This document shows positions 1 to 8,414 of a DNA stretch of 64,000 nt, piece after piece. This DNA is from Variovorax atrisoli 110B. Its GTDB lineage: Bacteria; Pseudomonadota; Gammaproteobacteria; Burkholderiales; Burkholderiaceae_C. Location: the NCBI RefSeq assembly GCF_000382045.1, contig NZ_KB907450.1:1130204-1194203 (forward strand), in the 5' to 3' direction. Position numbers and translations under genes: made by a program. Position 1 is the first letter of the stretch. Every line of letters begins with the position of its first letter. Under the pieces are notes generated by a model, which did not search any database, had not been told where the DNA came from, and saw only the letters and a list, made by a program, of their open reading frames with translations.

Positions 1-236
1 GCGATCGCGCGGATCGCCGCCTCGGTCTTCGCGAGGAAGGCCAGCACGTTGTCCTCGACCCGGTCGTGGTTGATCTTGTGTGCCGCGGTGCCCACCCTCG
101 ACACCAGCTTCTCTGCCGCCCAATAGCCGAAGGCCACCAGCAGCAGCGACTGCACCAGCGCCACCGCGCAGATGATGGTGCCCACGTCGACCCTGAAGCG
201 ACGCAGGCGGGTGCCCTTGAAGTCGTCATCTGCCAT
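1..236 (-). CDS. N-terminal part of a membrane protein, possibly a sensor or class III cyclase
   Basis: The start codon is at 236-234, with a GGAGAGG ribosome binding site just upstream, and the frame stays open to the left edge, so only the first 78 residues are seen. The protein starts MADDDFKGTRLRRF, a short basic cytoplasmic tail. One hydrophobic helix follows at about residues 19-40 (TIICAVALVQSLLLVAFGYW), then a polar helical stretch (RVGTAAHKINHDRVEDNVLA). An N-terminal membrane anchor followed by a helical periplasmic linker is typical of sensor proteins such as class III adenylate cyclases or chemoreceptors. No catalytic domain is inside the window, so the function stays open. It is divergent from the thiamine riboswitch region. 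Confidence 0.55.
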   Translation of the reverse strand, partial: MADDDFKGTRLRRFRVDVGTIICAVALVQSLLLVAFGYWAAEKLVSRVGTAAHKINHDRVEDNVLAFLAKTEAAIRAI

Positions 237-443
237 GCAAGTTCCTCTCCTTTTTCTCTTGCTTCACGCTTATCGGCGCGTGTTCCGGTTTCTTTTGTTC
301 TGCGGCTGCTTTTCCTGCCGGCGGCGATTCTCGCGCCGCCCGCCCGCAGCCCAAGGGTTTTCCCGCCGCAAAGGCACGCCCGCCGTCGCGGCTTCCTGGC
401 AGCGGATAAAATCCGGCTCGCGTCGCGGGTTGCCCGGGGCGCA
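237..443. other. intergenic region between the divergent membrane gene and the riboswitch
   Basis: No coding sequence is convincing here. The stretch must hold the minus-strand promoter of the gene ending at 1 and the plus-strand promoter of the riboswitch transcript. I see no clear -35/-10 pair. A TATC-containing AT-richer patch near 255-300 is the only compositional change. Confidence 0.4.
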
Positions 444-529
444 CTTGCTAGGGGTGCTGGGCGGCTTGCCGACCGGCTGAGAAAGTCCCTTTGAACCTGA
501 TTGAGGTAATCCTCGCGCAGGGAAGCTGG
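444..529 (+). promoter_or_regulatory. TPP riboswitch (THI element)
   Basis: The conserved THI-box blocks occur in order: GGGGTGC at 451, GGCTGAGA at 475-482, CCCTTTGAACCTGAT at 487-501, GGTAAT at 505-510 and GCAGGGAAGC at 517-526. This is the thiamine-pyrophosphate aptamer, and GCT/AGC around the ends gives the base of helix P1. It lies 87 nt upstream of the cytX start, as expected for a riboswitch that lowers expression of thiamine genes when TPP is plentiful. The aptamer call is secure. The 5' and 3' borders are good to a few nucleotides. Confidence 0.94.
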
Positions 530-541
530 TCCGGTGACCTC

Positions 542-559
542 TCACGCCTTCTCGCGTGA
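542..559 (+). promoter_or_regulatory. hairpin between riboswitch and cytX (possible expression platform)
   Basis: TCACGC (542-547) and GCGTGA (554-559) form a 6-bp stem with a 6-nt loop right after the aptamer. A second small stem GGGC/GCCC follows near 575-585. No U-run follows either stem, so transcription termination is not obvious. Control by masking of the cytX ribosome binding site (GGAG at 606-609) is the simpler reading. Inference only. Confidence 0.35.
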
Positions 560-616
560 CAGCCGCGTCGCCGGGGCCTCGCCCACCTGCCAAACCTTTT
601 GCACTGGAGCAAACGG

Positions 617-1963
617 ATGGCACAAGACAACAACGACAGCGCCGGCGGCGCCGCCGTCTCCAACGAAGCGCTGACTCCCCTGCCCGTCTCGCAGCGCGTG
701 TTCGGCTGGCACGACCATGCATCGCTGTGGTTCAGCCTCGGCGTCGGGCTGCTGGTGACGCAGATCGGCGCGTACCTCGTGCCGGCCGTGGGCACGCGCG
801 ACGCGGCGATCGCGATCGTGCTCGGCTCCTGCATCGGAGCGGGCCTGCTGGCCTGGACCGCCCGGCTGGGCTGCCAGAGCGGCCTTGCAAGCGCCGGCCT
901 GATGCACGCGACCTACGGCAGCGCCTTCGCGCGGCTGCCGGTGCTGCTCAACATCGTGCAGCTGGTGGGCTGGACCACCTTCGAACTCGTCGTGATGCGC
1001 GAAGGCACGCAGGCCATCGGCCAAACGGTGGTCGGCCCTGCGATCGGCTCCTTCTGGGGCGGCGTGCTGACGACGCTGCTGTGGGGCGCGGTGCTGCTGG
1101 CGCTGCTCGCGGGCTCGATGGTGAAGCTGGTGCGGCGCTTCGTGAGCCGCTTCGGGCTGCCGCTGGTGGTGCTGTCGCTGTTGTGGCTCAGCTGGCAGTT
1201 CGCGACGCAGCTGCAGGCCAAGGGCCTGGATGCATTCTGGGCTCGCCCGGGTGACGGAACAATGGGCATGTTCGGCGCGCTCGACCTGGTGATCGCGATG
1301 CCGGTGTCATGGCTGCCGCTGGTGGCCGACTATGCGCGGCACGGCAAGCGCAGCACGGGCGGCCTGGGCGGTGCGTTCGGCGGCACGTGGATCGGCTATG
1401 CGGTCGCGAACATCTGGTGCTACGCGCTGGGTGTGATGGTGGTGAGCGTGGCAGAACCGGGCACGGGCCTCGTCACCGCGCTGCTGCTGGCGCAGGGCGG
1501 GCTGGTGGCGCTGGGGCTGATCCTGATCGACGAGCTCGACAACGCGTACGGCGACGTCTACTCGGGCTCGGTCTCCACGCACAGCCTGCTGCCGCGCTGG
1601 AGCGTGAAGCGCTGGGGCCTGCTGCTGGCCGCCCTGTGCATCGCGCTGGCGCTGGTGCTGCCGATACACACCCTGGAGCCCTTCCTGCTGATGCTGAGTT
1701 CGGTGTTCGTGCCGCTGTACGGCGTGATCATCGGCCGGCTCGGCAGCGGCGAGACGGTCTCGCCGCAAGGTACGCAGCGCAAGGTCGACCTGGTCGCGGC
1801 GCTGATCTGGATCGCGGGCATCGCCGCCTATCACGCGCTCGCCAAGTGGGGGCCGCAGCTAGGCTCCGCGCTTCCGACGCTGGCCGCGACCTTCGTGCTG
1901 GCCTGGCTCAGCCGGCCTTCAACGGCAGCCGGTGCGTCGGCACTGGCGCAAAGCCGTGGTTGA
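617..1963 (+). CDS. cytX: NCS1-family permease CytX, probable hydroxymethylpyrimidine uptake
   Basis: A 448-residue membrane protein with about 12 hydrophobic helices. The N-terminal FGWHDHASLWFSLGVG stretch and the following GAYLVP segment match the NCS1 nucleobase:cation symporter family, subgroup CytX. CytX proteins are linked to thiamine genes and thought to import the HMP precursor. The TPP riboswitch directly upstream supports this substrate. ATG 617 is preferred because GGAG sits 7 nt upstream; a TTG at 599 in frame lacks such a site. The 3' end overlaps convergent thiD by 56 bp, so there is no room for a terminator between them. Confidence 0.9.
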   Translation: MAQDNNDSAGGAAVSNEALTPLPVSQRVFGWHDHASLWFSLGVGLLVTQIGAYLVPAVGTRDAAIAIVLGSCIGAGLLAWTARLGCQSGLASAGLMHATYGSAFARLPVLLNIVQLVGWTTFELVVMREGTQAIGQTVVGPAIGSFWGGVLTTLLWGAVLLALLAGSMVKLVRRFVSRFGLPLVVLSLLWLSWQFATQLQAKGLDAFWARPGDGTMGMFGALDLVIAMPVSWLPLVADYARHGKRSTGGLGGAFGGTWIGYAVANIWCYALGVMVVSVAEPGTGLVTALLLAQGGLVALGLILIDELDNAYGDVYSGSVSTHSLLPRWSVKRWGLLLAALCIALALVLPIHTLEPFLLMLSSVFVPLYGVIIGRLGSGETVSPQGTQRKVDLVAALIWIAGIAAYHALAKWGPQLGSALPTLAATFVLAWLSRPSTAAGASALAQSRG

Positions 1964-2768
1964 GGGGGCCATGGCCTGCGCCGATCTTCACGCCCGCACC
2001 CGCGGCCATCGCGCCGAGGATGTAGGCGCGCGCGCGTTCCACCGCATCGGGCAGCGTGGCGCCCAATGCCAGGTGCGCCGCGATGGCGGACGACAGCGTG
2101 CATCCGGTGCCGTGCAGGTTGCGGCTTTCGATGCGGCCGGAGGCCAGCCGCCGGCGTTCGCCACCGCCCTGCAGCAGCACGTCGACCACTTCGTTGCCCG
2201 GCAGATGGCCGCCCTTGAGCAGCACGGCCTTCGCCCCGAGCGCCAGGAGTTCGTCCGCCGCGCCGTCGAGCGCATCCACGCCGTCGATGGCATGGCCGAT
2301 CAGCAAGGCGGCCTCGTCGAGATTGGGCGTGACGACGATCGCGCGCGGGAACAACTCGCGCACCAGCACCTGCACGGTTTCCGCCGCGATCAGGCGGTCG
2401 CCGCTGGTGGCGACCATCACCGGGTCGAGCACCACGTTCTTCAGCTGGTAGCGGTCGATGGCCCACGCCACCACTTCGACCACCTCTGGCGCATGCAGCA
2501 TGCCGAGCTTGACGGCGTCGACGCCGATGTCTTCGACCACGGCCTGGATCTGCGCCTTGAGGAAGTCGGGCGGCACGCCGTGGATGCCCGAGACGCCCAG
2601 CGTGTTCTGCGCGGTGAGCGCGGTGATGGCCGTCATGCCGTAGCAGCCCAGCGCAGCGAAGGTCTTGAGATCGGCCTGGATGCCGGCGCCGCCGCCGCTG
2701 TCGGAACCGGCGATGGAAAGCACGCGTGCGTAGCGCTGTGCGGGCTCTTGGTTGGTGCCTTGGGTCAT
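1908..2768 (-). CDS. thiD: hydroxymethylpyrimidine kinase / phosphomethylpyrimidine kinase ThiD
   Basis: A 286-residue ribokinase-fold enzyme that phosphorylates HMP to HMP-P and then HMP-PP for thiamine synthesis. Residues 21-31 (GSDSGGGAGIQ) form the substrate-binding start typical of ThiD. GTGCT at 220-224 is the anion hole, with the catalytic cysteine at 223. Length is slightly above the usual 265-270 because of a short N-terminal lead. The gene runs opposite to its neighbours: it overlaps the end of cytX by 56 bp and its start lies 35 bp from thiO. A transcript from cytX into thiO would therefore run antisense through all of thiD. Confidence 0.95.
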   Translation of the reverse strand: MTQGTNQEPAQRYARVLSIAGSDSGGGAGIQADLKTFAALGCYGMTAITALTAQNTLGVSGIHGVPPDFLKAQIQAVVEDIGVDAVKLGMLHAPEVVEVVAWAIDRYQLKNVVLDPVMVATSGDRLIAAETVQVLVRELFPRAIVVTPNLDEAALLIGHAIDGVDALDGAADELLALGAKAVLLKGGHLPGNEVVDVLLQGGGERRRLASGRIESRNLHGTGCTLSSAIAAHLALGATLPDAVERARAYILGAMAAGAGVKIGAGHGPLNHGFAPVPTHRLPLKAG

Positions 2769-2803
2769 GCCGAAAATTATCCGCGACGCGAAGGAGCCCC
2801 GGC

Positions 2804-3895
2804 ATGAGCCTTCCTTTCAACTCCGTCGCCATCCTCGGTGCAGGCCTCATGGGCCGGCTGATGGCGGTGACGCTCGCGCGGTCCGGCTGCAAGGTCGACG
2901 TGTTCGAGGCTGGCAGCGCCGACGCCGAAGGCGCCGCCGCGCGCGTGGCCGCCGCGATGCTCGCGCCGCTGGCGGAGTCGGCGGTGGCGCCGGTCTCGGT
3001 GGTGCGCATGGGGCAGCACGCGCTGTCGCGCTGGCCGGAGTTGCTCGCGCCGCTCGTGCAGCCCGTGTTCTTCCAGCGCGAAGGCACGCTGGTGCTCTGG
3101 CACCGGCAGGATGCCACGGAGGCCACCCGCCTCGCCCGCGTGCTCGCGAACACCGGCGCGCAGGTACCCGAGCTGGCGCCGATGCAATCCGTCGATGCCC
3201 GCGCGATCGCCACGCTGGAGCCTTCGCTGGGCCAGCGCTTCGCGCAGGGCCTGTTCCTTCCGGGCGAAGGGCAGCTCGACAACCGCGCGCTGCTCGCTTC
3301 GCTGCTCGCCACGCTTGAGGCCAGCCCTCGCGTCACGCTGCATTGGCAATCGCCGCGTGCGCCCTCGGACTTCACACCCGGTGCTGCCGGCCAGCCCGAC
3401 TGGGTGATCGACTGCCGCGGCCTCGGTGCCCGTCCGCAGTGGAATGCCCTGCGCGGCGTGCGCGGCGAGGTGATCCGCGTGCATGCCCCCGAAGTGAGCC
3501 TGCAGCGGCCCACACGCCTCGTGCATCCGCGCTACCCGCTCTACATCGCGCCCAAGCCGGGCAAGCTGTTCGTGATCGGCGCGACGGAGATCGAGTCGGA
3601 CGACATGTCGCCCGCCAGCGTGCGCTCCACGCTCGAACTGCTCAGCGCCGCGTATGCGGTGCACAGCGGCTTCGCCGAGGCGCGCATCGTAGAGATCGCG
3701 ACGCAATGCCGGCCGACGCTGCCCGACAACCTCCCTGCCCTGCGCCTGCCGCAGCCGCGCGTGCTGCAGATCAACGGCCTTTACCGCCACGGCTTCATGA
3801 TCGCGCCCGCGATGCTCGATGCCGCATTGGAAGTGCTGACGCTTGGCCACTCGCCACTGGCCAAGCGCTTCGGCATGCAGACCCAGGACACATGA
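2804..3895 (+). CDS. thiO: glycine oxidase ThiO (FAD-dependent)
   Basis: A 363-residue flavoprotein of the DAO family. ThiO oxidises glycine to iminoacetate (dehydroglycine), which feeds thiazole formation by ThiG. The N-terminal Rossmann motif GAGLMG is at residues 12-17, followed by an acidic residue at the end of the second strand (VFEAG). The C-terminal half keeps the family pattern with TRLVHPRYPLYIAPK and a late QINGLYRHGF segment before the end. AAGGAG 7 nt upstream fixes the ATG at 2804. First gene of the coupled thiO-thiS-thiG-thiE-receptor run; its stop lies 2 bp before the thiS start. Confidence 0.93.
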   Translation: MSLPFNSVAILGAGLMGRLMAVTLARSGCKVDVFEAGSADAEGAAARVAAAMLAPLAESAVAPVSVVRMGQHALSRWPELLAPLVQPVFFQREGTLVLWHRQDATEATRLARVLANTGAQVPELAPMQSVDARAIATLEPSLGQRFAQGLFLPGEGQLDNRALLASLLATLEASPRVTLHWQSPRAPSDFTPGAAGQPDWVIDCRGLGARPQWNALRGVRGEVIRVHAPEVSLQRPTRLVHPRYPLYIAPKPGKLFVIGATEIESDDMSPASVRSTLELLSAAYAVHSGFAEARIVEIATQCRPTLPDNLPALRLPQPRVLQINGLYRHGFMIAPAMLDAALEVLTLGHSPLAKRFGMQTQDT

Positions 3896-3897
3896 CG

Positions 3898-4095
3898 ATG
3901 AACATCCTGATCAACGACAAGCCCTTCACGCTGCCCGACGAAGCGAAGCTGGCCGACGCGCTGGCCGCGCTGGAGGCCACGCCGCCCTTCGCCGTGGCCG
4001 TGAACCGCGAATTCGTGCCCCGCTCGGCCTACGCGACACGCGCGCTGAACCACGAAGACCGCGTCGAGGTGATCCGCCCCGTGACGGGCGGCTGA
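3898..4095 (+). CDS. thiS: sulfur carrier protein ThiS
   Basis: A 65-residue ubiquitin-like protein that carries sulfur as a C-terminal thiocarboxylate to the ThiG active site. It ends in RPVTGGG-like RPVTGG, with the essential terminal Gly-Gly. MNILIND at the start matches the family. An in-frame ATG at 3892 overlaps the thiO stop (ATGA). I prefer 3898 because AGGA at 3885-3888 then has a normal 9-nt spacing. Confidence 0.93.
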   Translation: MNILINDKPFTLPDEAKLADALAALEATPPFAVAVNREFVPRSAYATRALNHEDRVEVIRPVTGG

Positions 4096-4114
4096 TTTGA
4101 TGGAGACAACGCAA

Positions 4115-4927
4115 ATGACGACCACGAACGATCCCCTGGTGCTCTACGGAGAGACCTTCCACAGCCGCCTGCTGCTGGGCACCGCACGCTACCCCTCGCC
4201 CGATCTGCTCGAGGCTGCCGTGAAGCGCGCGAAGCCCGCGATGCTGACCGCCTCGCTGCGGCGGCAGACCGCCAGCCAGGGCTCGGGCAACAGCGAACTG
4301 GGCAACGGCTTCTGGGAGTTGCTGCGCAAGCTCGCGGTGCCGGTGCTGCCGAATACCGCCGGCTGCCACAGCGTGCAGGAGGTGATCGCCACCGCGCAGA
4401 TGGCGCGCGAGCTGTTCGACACGCCGTGGATCAAGCTGGAGCTGATCGGCGACGACTACACGCTGCAGCCCGACACGCTGAACCTGGTCGACGCGGCCTC
4501 GCAGCTGATTCGCGAAGGCTTCAAGGTGCTGCCCTACTGCACCGAGGACCTGGTGCTGTGCCAGCGGTTGGTCGACGTCGGCTGCCAGGCGGTGATGCCG
4601 TGGGCCGCGCCCATCGGCACCGGCCGCGGGCCGGTCAACCCCTACGCGCTGCAGGTGCTGCGCGACCGCCTCAAGGTGCCGATGCTGGTGGACGCGGGGC
4701 TGGGCCTGCCTTCGCACGCCTGCCAGGTGATGGAGTGGGGATACGACGGCGTACTGCTGAACACCGCCGTCGCGCTGGCGCAGGACCCGGTCGCGATGGC
4801 TGGCGCCTTCGCCGACGCGGTGCAGGCCGGCCGCAGCGCACATCGCGCCGGCGCCATGGCCGCTCAGGAGGCCGCGCAACCCAGCACGCCCGTGCTCGGC
4901 ACGCCTTTCTGGCATCACGAATCATGA
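4115..4927 (+). CDS. thiG: thiazole synthase ThiG
   Basis: A 270-residue TIM-barrel enzyme that builds the thiazole ring from deoxyxylulose phosphate, dehydroglycine and ThiS thiocarboxylate. Lys107 in WIKLELIGD is the Schiff-base lysine. PNTAGC near residue 79 and the phosphate-binding end [10 protein letters not shown] and GVLLNTAVA are all present. ATG 4115 is chosen because GGAG lies 9 nt upstream; ATG 4100 and TTG 4097 are in frame but lack a site. The C-terminus ends GTPFWH, as in other beta-proteobacterial ThiG. Its stop overlaps the thiE start by 4 bp. Confidence 0.95.
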   Translation: MTTTNDPLVLYGETFHSRLLLGTARYPSPDLLEAAVKRAKPAMLTASLRRQTASQGSGNSELGNGFWELLRKLAVPVLPNTAGCHSVQEVIATAQMARELFDTPWIKLELIGDDYTLQPDTLNLVDAASQLIREGFKVLPYCTEDLVLCQRLVDVGCQAVMPWAAPIGTGRGPVNPYALQVLRDRLKVPMLVDAGLGLPSHACQVMEWGYDGVLLNTAVALAQDPVAMAGAFADAVQAGRSAHRAGAMAAQEAAQPSTPVLGTPFWHHES

Positions 4928-5859
4928 GCACCCCATTCGACTCCGGCGCCATCGCGCAGGCCATCGTCGCGGCGCACGGGTTGCGCTTCGGCGCGATCAC
5001 GTCGGCGCCGGTGAGCGCGCCCAACTTCTCTTCCGACGATCCTGTCTACCGCGGCGCCAAGCGCGCGTGCTCCGCGCTCGGCTTCATCGAGATCGACGCC
5101 GAATGCCTGGCCCACGCCTGGCGCGCGCAGACGCAGCGCCTGAGCAGCTTCGACGCGGCGCTGTGGCCCGATGCGCCGGAAGACTTCGGCATGCGCCCCT
5201 TTCCGCCCACCGCTCGCGACGACGCGTTTCCGCCGTGCCCCGCGCGGCTCGGCCTCTATGCCGTGCTGCCCGATGCCCGATGGGTCGGCCGCATGGCGCG
5301 CGCGGGCGTGCCCACCGTGCAGCTGCGCTTCAAGTCGGACGACGGCGACGCCGTCGAACGCGAGGTGCAGGCGGCCGTCGACGCGGTGCAAGGCACGGGC
5401 GCCCTGCTCTTCATCAACGACCACTGGCGGGTGGCCATCGCAGCAGGCGCCTATGGCATCCACCTGGGCCAGGAGGATCTCGACGCGCTATCGGCCGAAG
5501 ACCTCGGCCAGCTGCGCGCATCGGGCCTGCGGCTGGGTGTCAGCACGCACGGCTATGCGGAGATGGTGCGCGCCGACAAGGTGAGTCCGAGCTACATCGC
5601 CATGGGCGCGGTGTACCCGACCACGCTCAAGAAGATGGCGACCGCTCCGCAGGGCGTGGCGCGGCTGGACGCCTATGCGCGACTGCTGCGCGGCTATCCG
5701 CAGGTCGGCATCGGCGGCATCGATGCGGTGCGGCTGCCGGAGGTGCTGGCCACCGGCGTGGGCTCCGTCGCCGTGGTGCGCGCGCTTGTCGCGGCCGACG
5801 ACCCGGAAGCCACGGCCGCGCAGTGGATCGCGGCCATCGATGCCGCCGCAGGCGAATGA
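4924..5859 (+). CDS. thiE: thiamine-phosphate synthase ThiE with an N-terminal extension
   Basis: A 311-residue protein. Residues from about 108 (LGLYAVLPD) form a ThiE barrel that joins HMP-PP and thiazole phosphate. Visible motifs are [29 protein letters not shown] and [13 protein letters not shown], the phosphate-binding loop, then GIGGI and VAVVRAL. Usual ThiE is about 210 residues, so some 105 N-terminal residues are extra; they resemble no domain I know. The start overlaps the thiG stop (ATGA), which argues that the long form is translated. The stop overlaps the next start in the same way. Confidence 0.9.
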   Translation: MSTPFDSGAIAQAIVAAHGLRFGAITSAPVSAPNFSSDDPVYRGAKRACSALGFIEIDAECLAHAWRAQTQRLSSFDAALWPDAPEDFGMRPFPPTARDDAFPPCPARLGLYAVLPDARWVGRMARAGVPTVQLRFKSDDGDAVEREVQAAVDAVQGTGALLFINDHWRVAIAAGAYGIHLGQEDLDALSAEDLGQLRASGLRLGVSTHGYAEMVRADKVSPSYIAMGAVYPTTLKKMATAPQGVARLDAYARLLRGYPQVGIGGIDAVRLPEVLATGVGSVAVVRALVAADDPEATAAQWIAAIDAAAGE

Positions 5860-8024
5860 ACAGAATGAAAAAGACCGAGCTTCCCTTCGATTCTTCCAGC
5901 CGGCATCGGCTGTCTCCCGTTTCTCGTGCGCTGGCAGCCCTGCTCTTCGCGGCGGCATGTTCAGCGCATGCGCAGCAGCAATCGGCGCTGCCCGAGATCA
6001 CCGTCAGCGAAGGCACGGCGGCGCCTCAGGCCGACGTGAGCGGCTTCGGCGACGTGCCGCTGCGCGAACTGCCGATCTCGGCCACGGTGATCGACAGCCA
6101 GCAGCTGCAGGCCAGAGGCGCGCGCCGGCTCGCAGATCTCACGCAGTTCGACGCCTCGGTCACCGACGCCTACAACTCCGCGGGCTACTGGGACTACCTC
6201 ACGGTGCGTGGCTTCGTGCTCGACAACCGCTTCAACTATCGGCGCGAGGGCCTGCCGATCAGCGCCGAGACATCGATCCCGCTCGACAACAAGGAGCGCA
6301 TCGAGATCCTGCGCGGCACCAGCGGCATACAGGCGGGCACCAGCGCGCCGGGCGGACTGGTCAACTACGTCGTGAAGCGCCCCACCGAACAGGACCTGCG
6401 CACGGTGCGCATCGAGACCACGAGCCGTGGCAGCCTGCTTGGCGCCATCGACCTCGGCGGGCGCTTCGGCGAGAACCGGCAGTTCGGCTACCGCATCAAC
6501 GTGGCGAGCGAGAACCTCAAGCCGCTGACGCACAACCTCGACGGCAACCGCAACCTGTTCTCGCTCGCGGCCGACTGGCGCATCACGCGCGACTCGGTGC
6601 TGGAGTTCGAGATCGAGCAAAGCCGCAAGACGCAGCCCAGCCAGAACGGCTACAGCCTGCTGGGCAGCGTGCTGCCCGCGCCGGTGGATCCGCGCATCAA
6701 CCTCAACAACCAGCCGTGGTCGCAGCCCTCGGTGTTCAAGGCGCTGACGGGCACGGTGCGCTTTAGTCAGGCGCTGAATGCCGACTGGCGCTGGAGCGCG
6801 CAGATCGGCCAGCAGCGCCTGAAGAGCGACGACCGACTCGCCTACGCCTTCGGCTGCGGCGCCGAAGGCAACTACGACCGCTACTGCTCCGACGGCACCT
6901 TCGACTTCTACGATTTCCGCAGCGACAACGAGCGCCGCACGCTGACGGCCGGCAGCATCAACCTCAAGGGCAACGTGACGACGGGCAGCGTGCGGCACGA
7001 ACTCGGCTTCGGCCTGCTGCAAAGCCGCGTGCGCAACCGCTTCGACAACCAGGCCTACAACTACGCGGGCACCGGCAACATCTGGGGCACGGCCATCGTG
7101 CCGCCGGCGCCGGATGCCACCACGCCGCAGACCAATCGCGACGAACGATCGACCGAGTTCTCGGTGCAGGACGCGATCCGCTGGAACGACCGCTTCACCA
7201 CCTGGCTCGGCGCGCGCCACACGCGGCTCGACCGCAGCAGCATCGGCAACGACGGATCGAACCCGACCGGCTACAAGCAGGACGTGACCACGCCGTGGAT
7301 CGCGGCGAGCTACGCCATCCAGCCGGGGCTCCTGGCCTACGCGAGCTGGGGGCGCGGTGTCGAATCGCAGGTGGTGCCGAACAGGATCTCGCAATACAGC
7401 AACGCGGGGCAGGCCTTGCCGGCACTTCGCTCAAGGCAGTGGGAGCTGGGCCTCAAGGGCGGCAACGATGCCTTCGATTGGCGGCTCGCCTGGTTCGACA
7501 TCTCGCGGCCTCTGACCAACATCGACCTGTGCACCGGCCTGTGCGAAGTGCGCAACGACGGCAAGGCGGTGCATCGCGGCCTCGAAGCCGGCGCGCAGTG
7601 GAACCAGGGGCCGTGGCGCGTCGGCGGCAGCGTGACGTTGATCGACGCCAAGCGGCGCGGCAGCACTGCCGATCCGGCGCTCAACGGGCAGTCACCCACC
7701 AACGTGCCCAAGCAGGTGCTGCGCGCGCAGACCGCGTATCGCTTCGCGTCGGTGCCGGGCCTCGAAGTGGCCGGACAGCTTTCGTACGAAGGCCGCCGCA
7801 ACGTGCTGCCCGACGGCTCGGTCACCCTGCCCTCGTGGACGCGCGTCGATGCCGTGTTGCGCTACGACACCAAGCTGCGCGGCGCGAACGCGAGTTGGAC
7901 GCTGTCGGTCGACAACCTGTTCGATCGCCGCTACTGGAAGGAATCGCCCTACCAGTTCGGGCATGTCTACCTGTTCCCAGGCGCGCCGCGCACGCTGCGC
8001 CTGGGGCTGAGTGTTGCGCTTTGA
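5856..8024 (+). CDS. TonB-dependent outer-membrane receptor in the thiamine operon
   Basis: A 722-residue receptor. A signal peptide ends at about residue 37 (SAHA before QQQ). The plug domain starts near LPEITVSEG, has LRELPISATVID and VRGFVLDN, and includes the TSAPGGLVNYVVKRP segment typical of siderophore-type receptors. The beta-barrel ends in the C-terminal TLRLGLSVAL strand with a hydrophobic last residue. By sequence type it is a siderophore-like receptor. By position, with its ATG overlapping the thiE stop (ATGA), it is more likely to import thiamine, a precursor or a complex. The substrate is an inference from context. Confidence 0.85.
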   Translation: MNRMKKTELPFDSSSRHRLSPVSRALAALLFAAACSAHAQQQSALPEITVSEGTAAPQADVSGFGDVPLRELPISATVIDSQQLQARGARRLADLTQFDASVTDAYNSAGYWDYLTVRGFVLDNRFNYRREGLPISAETSIPLDNKERIEILRGTSGIQAGTSAPGGLVNYVVKRPTEQDLRTVRIETTSRGSLLGAIDLGGRFGENRQFGYRINVASENLKPLTHNLDGNRNLFSLAADWRITRDSVLEFEIEQSRKTQPSQNGYSLLGSVLPAPVDPRINLNNQPWSQPSVFKALTGTVRFSQALNADWRWSAQIGQQRLKSDDRLAYAFGCGAEGNYDRYCSDGTFDFYDFRSDNERRTLTAGSINLKGNVTTGSVRHELGFGLLQSRVRNRFDNQAYNYAGTGNIWGTAIVPPAPDATTPQTNRDERSTEFSVQDAIRWNDRFTTWLGARHTRLDRSSIGNDGSNPTGYKQDVTTPWIAASYAIQPGLLAYASWGRGVESQVVPNRISQYSNAGQALPALRSRQWELGLKGGNDAFDWRLAWFDISRPLTNIDLCTGLCEVRNDGKAVHRGLEAGAQWNQGPWRVGGSVTLIDAKRRGSTADPALNGQSPTNVPKQVLRAQTAYRFASVPGLEVAGQLSYEGRRNVLPDGSVTLPSWTRVDAVLRYDTKLRGANASWTLSVDNLFDRRYWKESPYQFGHVYLFPGAPRTLRLGLSVAL

Positions 8025-8056
8025 GCGCGCGGCCTAAAAGTCGCGAAAAATGACGC

Positions 8057-8062
8057 TATAAT
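8057..8062 (+). promoter_or_regulatory. -10 box of the first tRNA-Asn gene
   Basis: A perfect TATAAT lies 11 nt before the first tRNA base, in an otherwise very GC-rich setting. The -35 region near 8034-8039 (CTAAAA) is weak. Stable-RNA promoters commonly sit this close. Confidence 0.7.
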
Positions 8063-8073
8063 CTAAGGCTTGT

Positions 8074-8149
8074 TCCTCGATAGCTCAGTCGGTAGAGCGC
8101 CGGACTGTTAATCCGTAGGTCCCTGGTTCGAGCCCAGGTCGAGGAGCCA
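8074..8149 (+). tRNA. tRNA-Asn (anticodon GTT), copy 1
   Basis: A 76-nt cloverleaf with a 7-bp acceptor stem TCCTCGA/TCGAGGA, discriminator G8146 and an encoded CCA at 8147-8149. The D-arm contains AGCTCAGTCGGTAGAGC and the T-arm GGTTCGAGCC. The anticodon GTT is at 8107-8109, so it reads AAC and AAT. The sequence is identical to copy 2, 240 bp downstream. Confidence 0.98.
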
Positions 8150-8173
8150 CCATCAAGCCGCAAGGCCTCTGGA

Positions 8174-8210
8174 TGCCCCGCTACTCACAAGGTAGCGGGG
8201 CATTTCATTT
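8174..8210 (+). terminator. intrinsic terminator after tRNA-Asn copy 1
   Basis: TGCCCCGCTA (8174-8183) pairs with TAGCGGGGCA (8193-8202), followed by TTTCATTT. A perfect 10-bp stem with a T-rich tail marks the end of the first tRNA unit. Confidence 0.88.
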
Positions 8211-8297
8211 GAAGTGGTGCGCGGTGTTTGTCGCAGGCAATCGTCGCATCGATGCAAAAAATGCAGTCGAAGAGCCAAGATCGGCAAATCCATTGCA

Positions 8298-8303
8298 TAT
8301 AAT
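8298..8303 (+). promoter_or_regulatory. -10 box of the second tRNA-Asn gene
   Basis: TATAAT again lies 10 nt before the tRNA, preceded by a short AT-rich tract. The second tRNA therefore has its own promoter. The flanking bases resemble those of the first (taaggct) but the region further upstream does not. Confidence 0.7.
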
Positions 8304-8313
8304 TTAAGGCTGT

Positions 8314-8389
8314 TCCTCGATAGCTCAGTCGGTAGAGCGCCGGACTGTTAATCCGTAGGTCCCTGGTTCGAGCCCAGGTCGAGGAGCCA
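8314..8389 (+). tRNA. tRNA-Asn (anticodon GTT), copy 2
   Basis: Identical in all 76 nt to copy 1, with anticodon GTT at 8347-8349 and CCA at 8387-8389. It sits in its own unit between a TATAAT box and a terminator, so the two tRNAs are not processed from a single required precursor. Confidence 0.98.
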
Positions 8390-8414
8390 CCATCAAGCCG
8401 CAAGGCCTCTGAAG

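Larger units (their letters stand above)
8071..8411 (+). repeat. 101-bp direct duplication carrying tRNA-Asn (8071-8171 and 8311-8411)
   Basis: The two 101-bp blocks are identical, from 3 nt before the tRNA to 22 nt after its CCA (CATCAAGCCGCAAGGCCTCT follows in both). Identity stops abruptly at the terminators. The 139-bp spacer between the copies is unrelated to the repeat. Confidence 0.93.

Noticed and set aside
2769..2803. second TPP riboswitch before thiO
   Set aside because: The gap is only 35 bp and contains none of the THI blocks.
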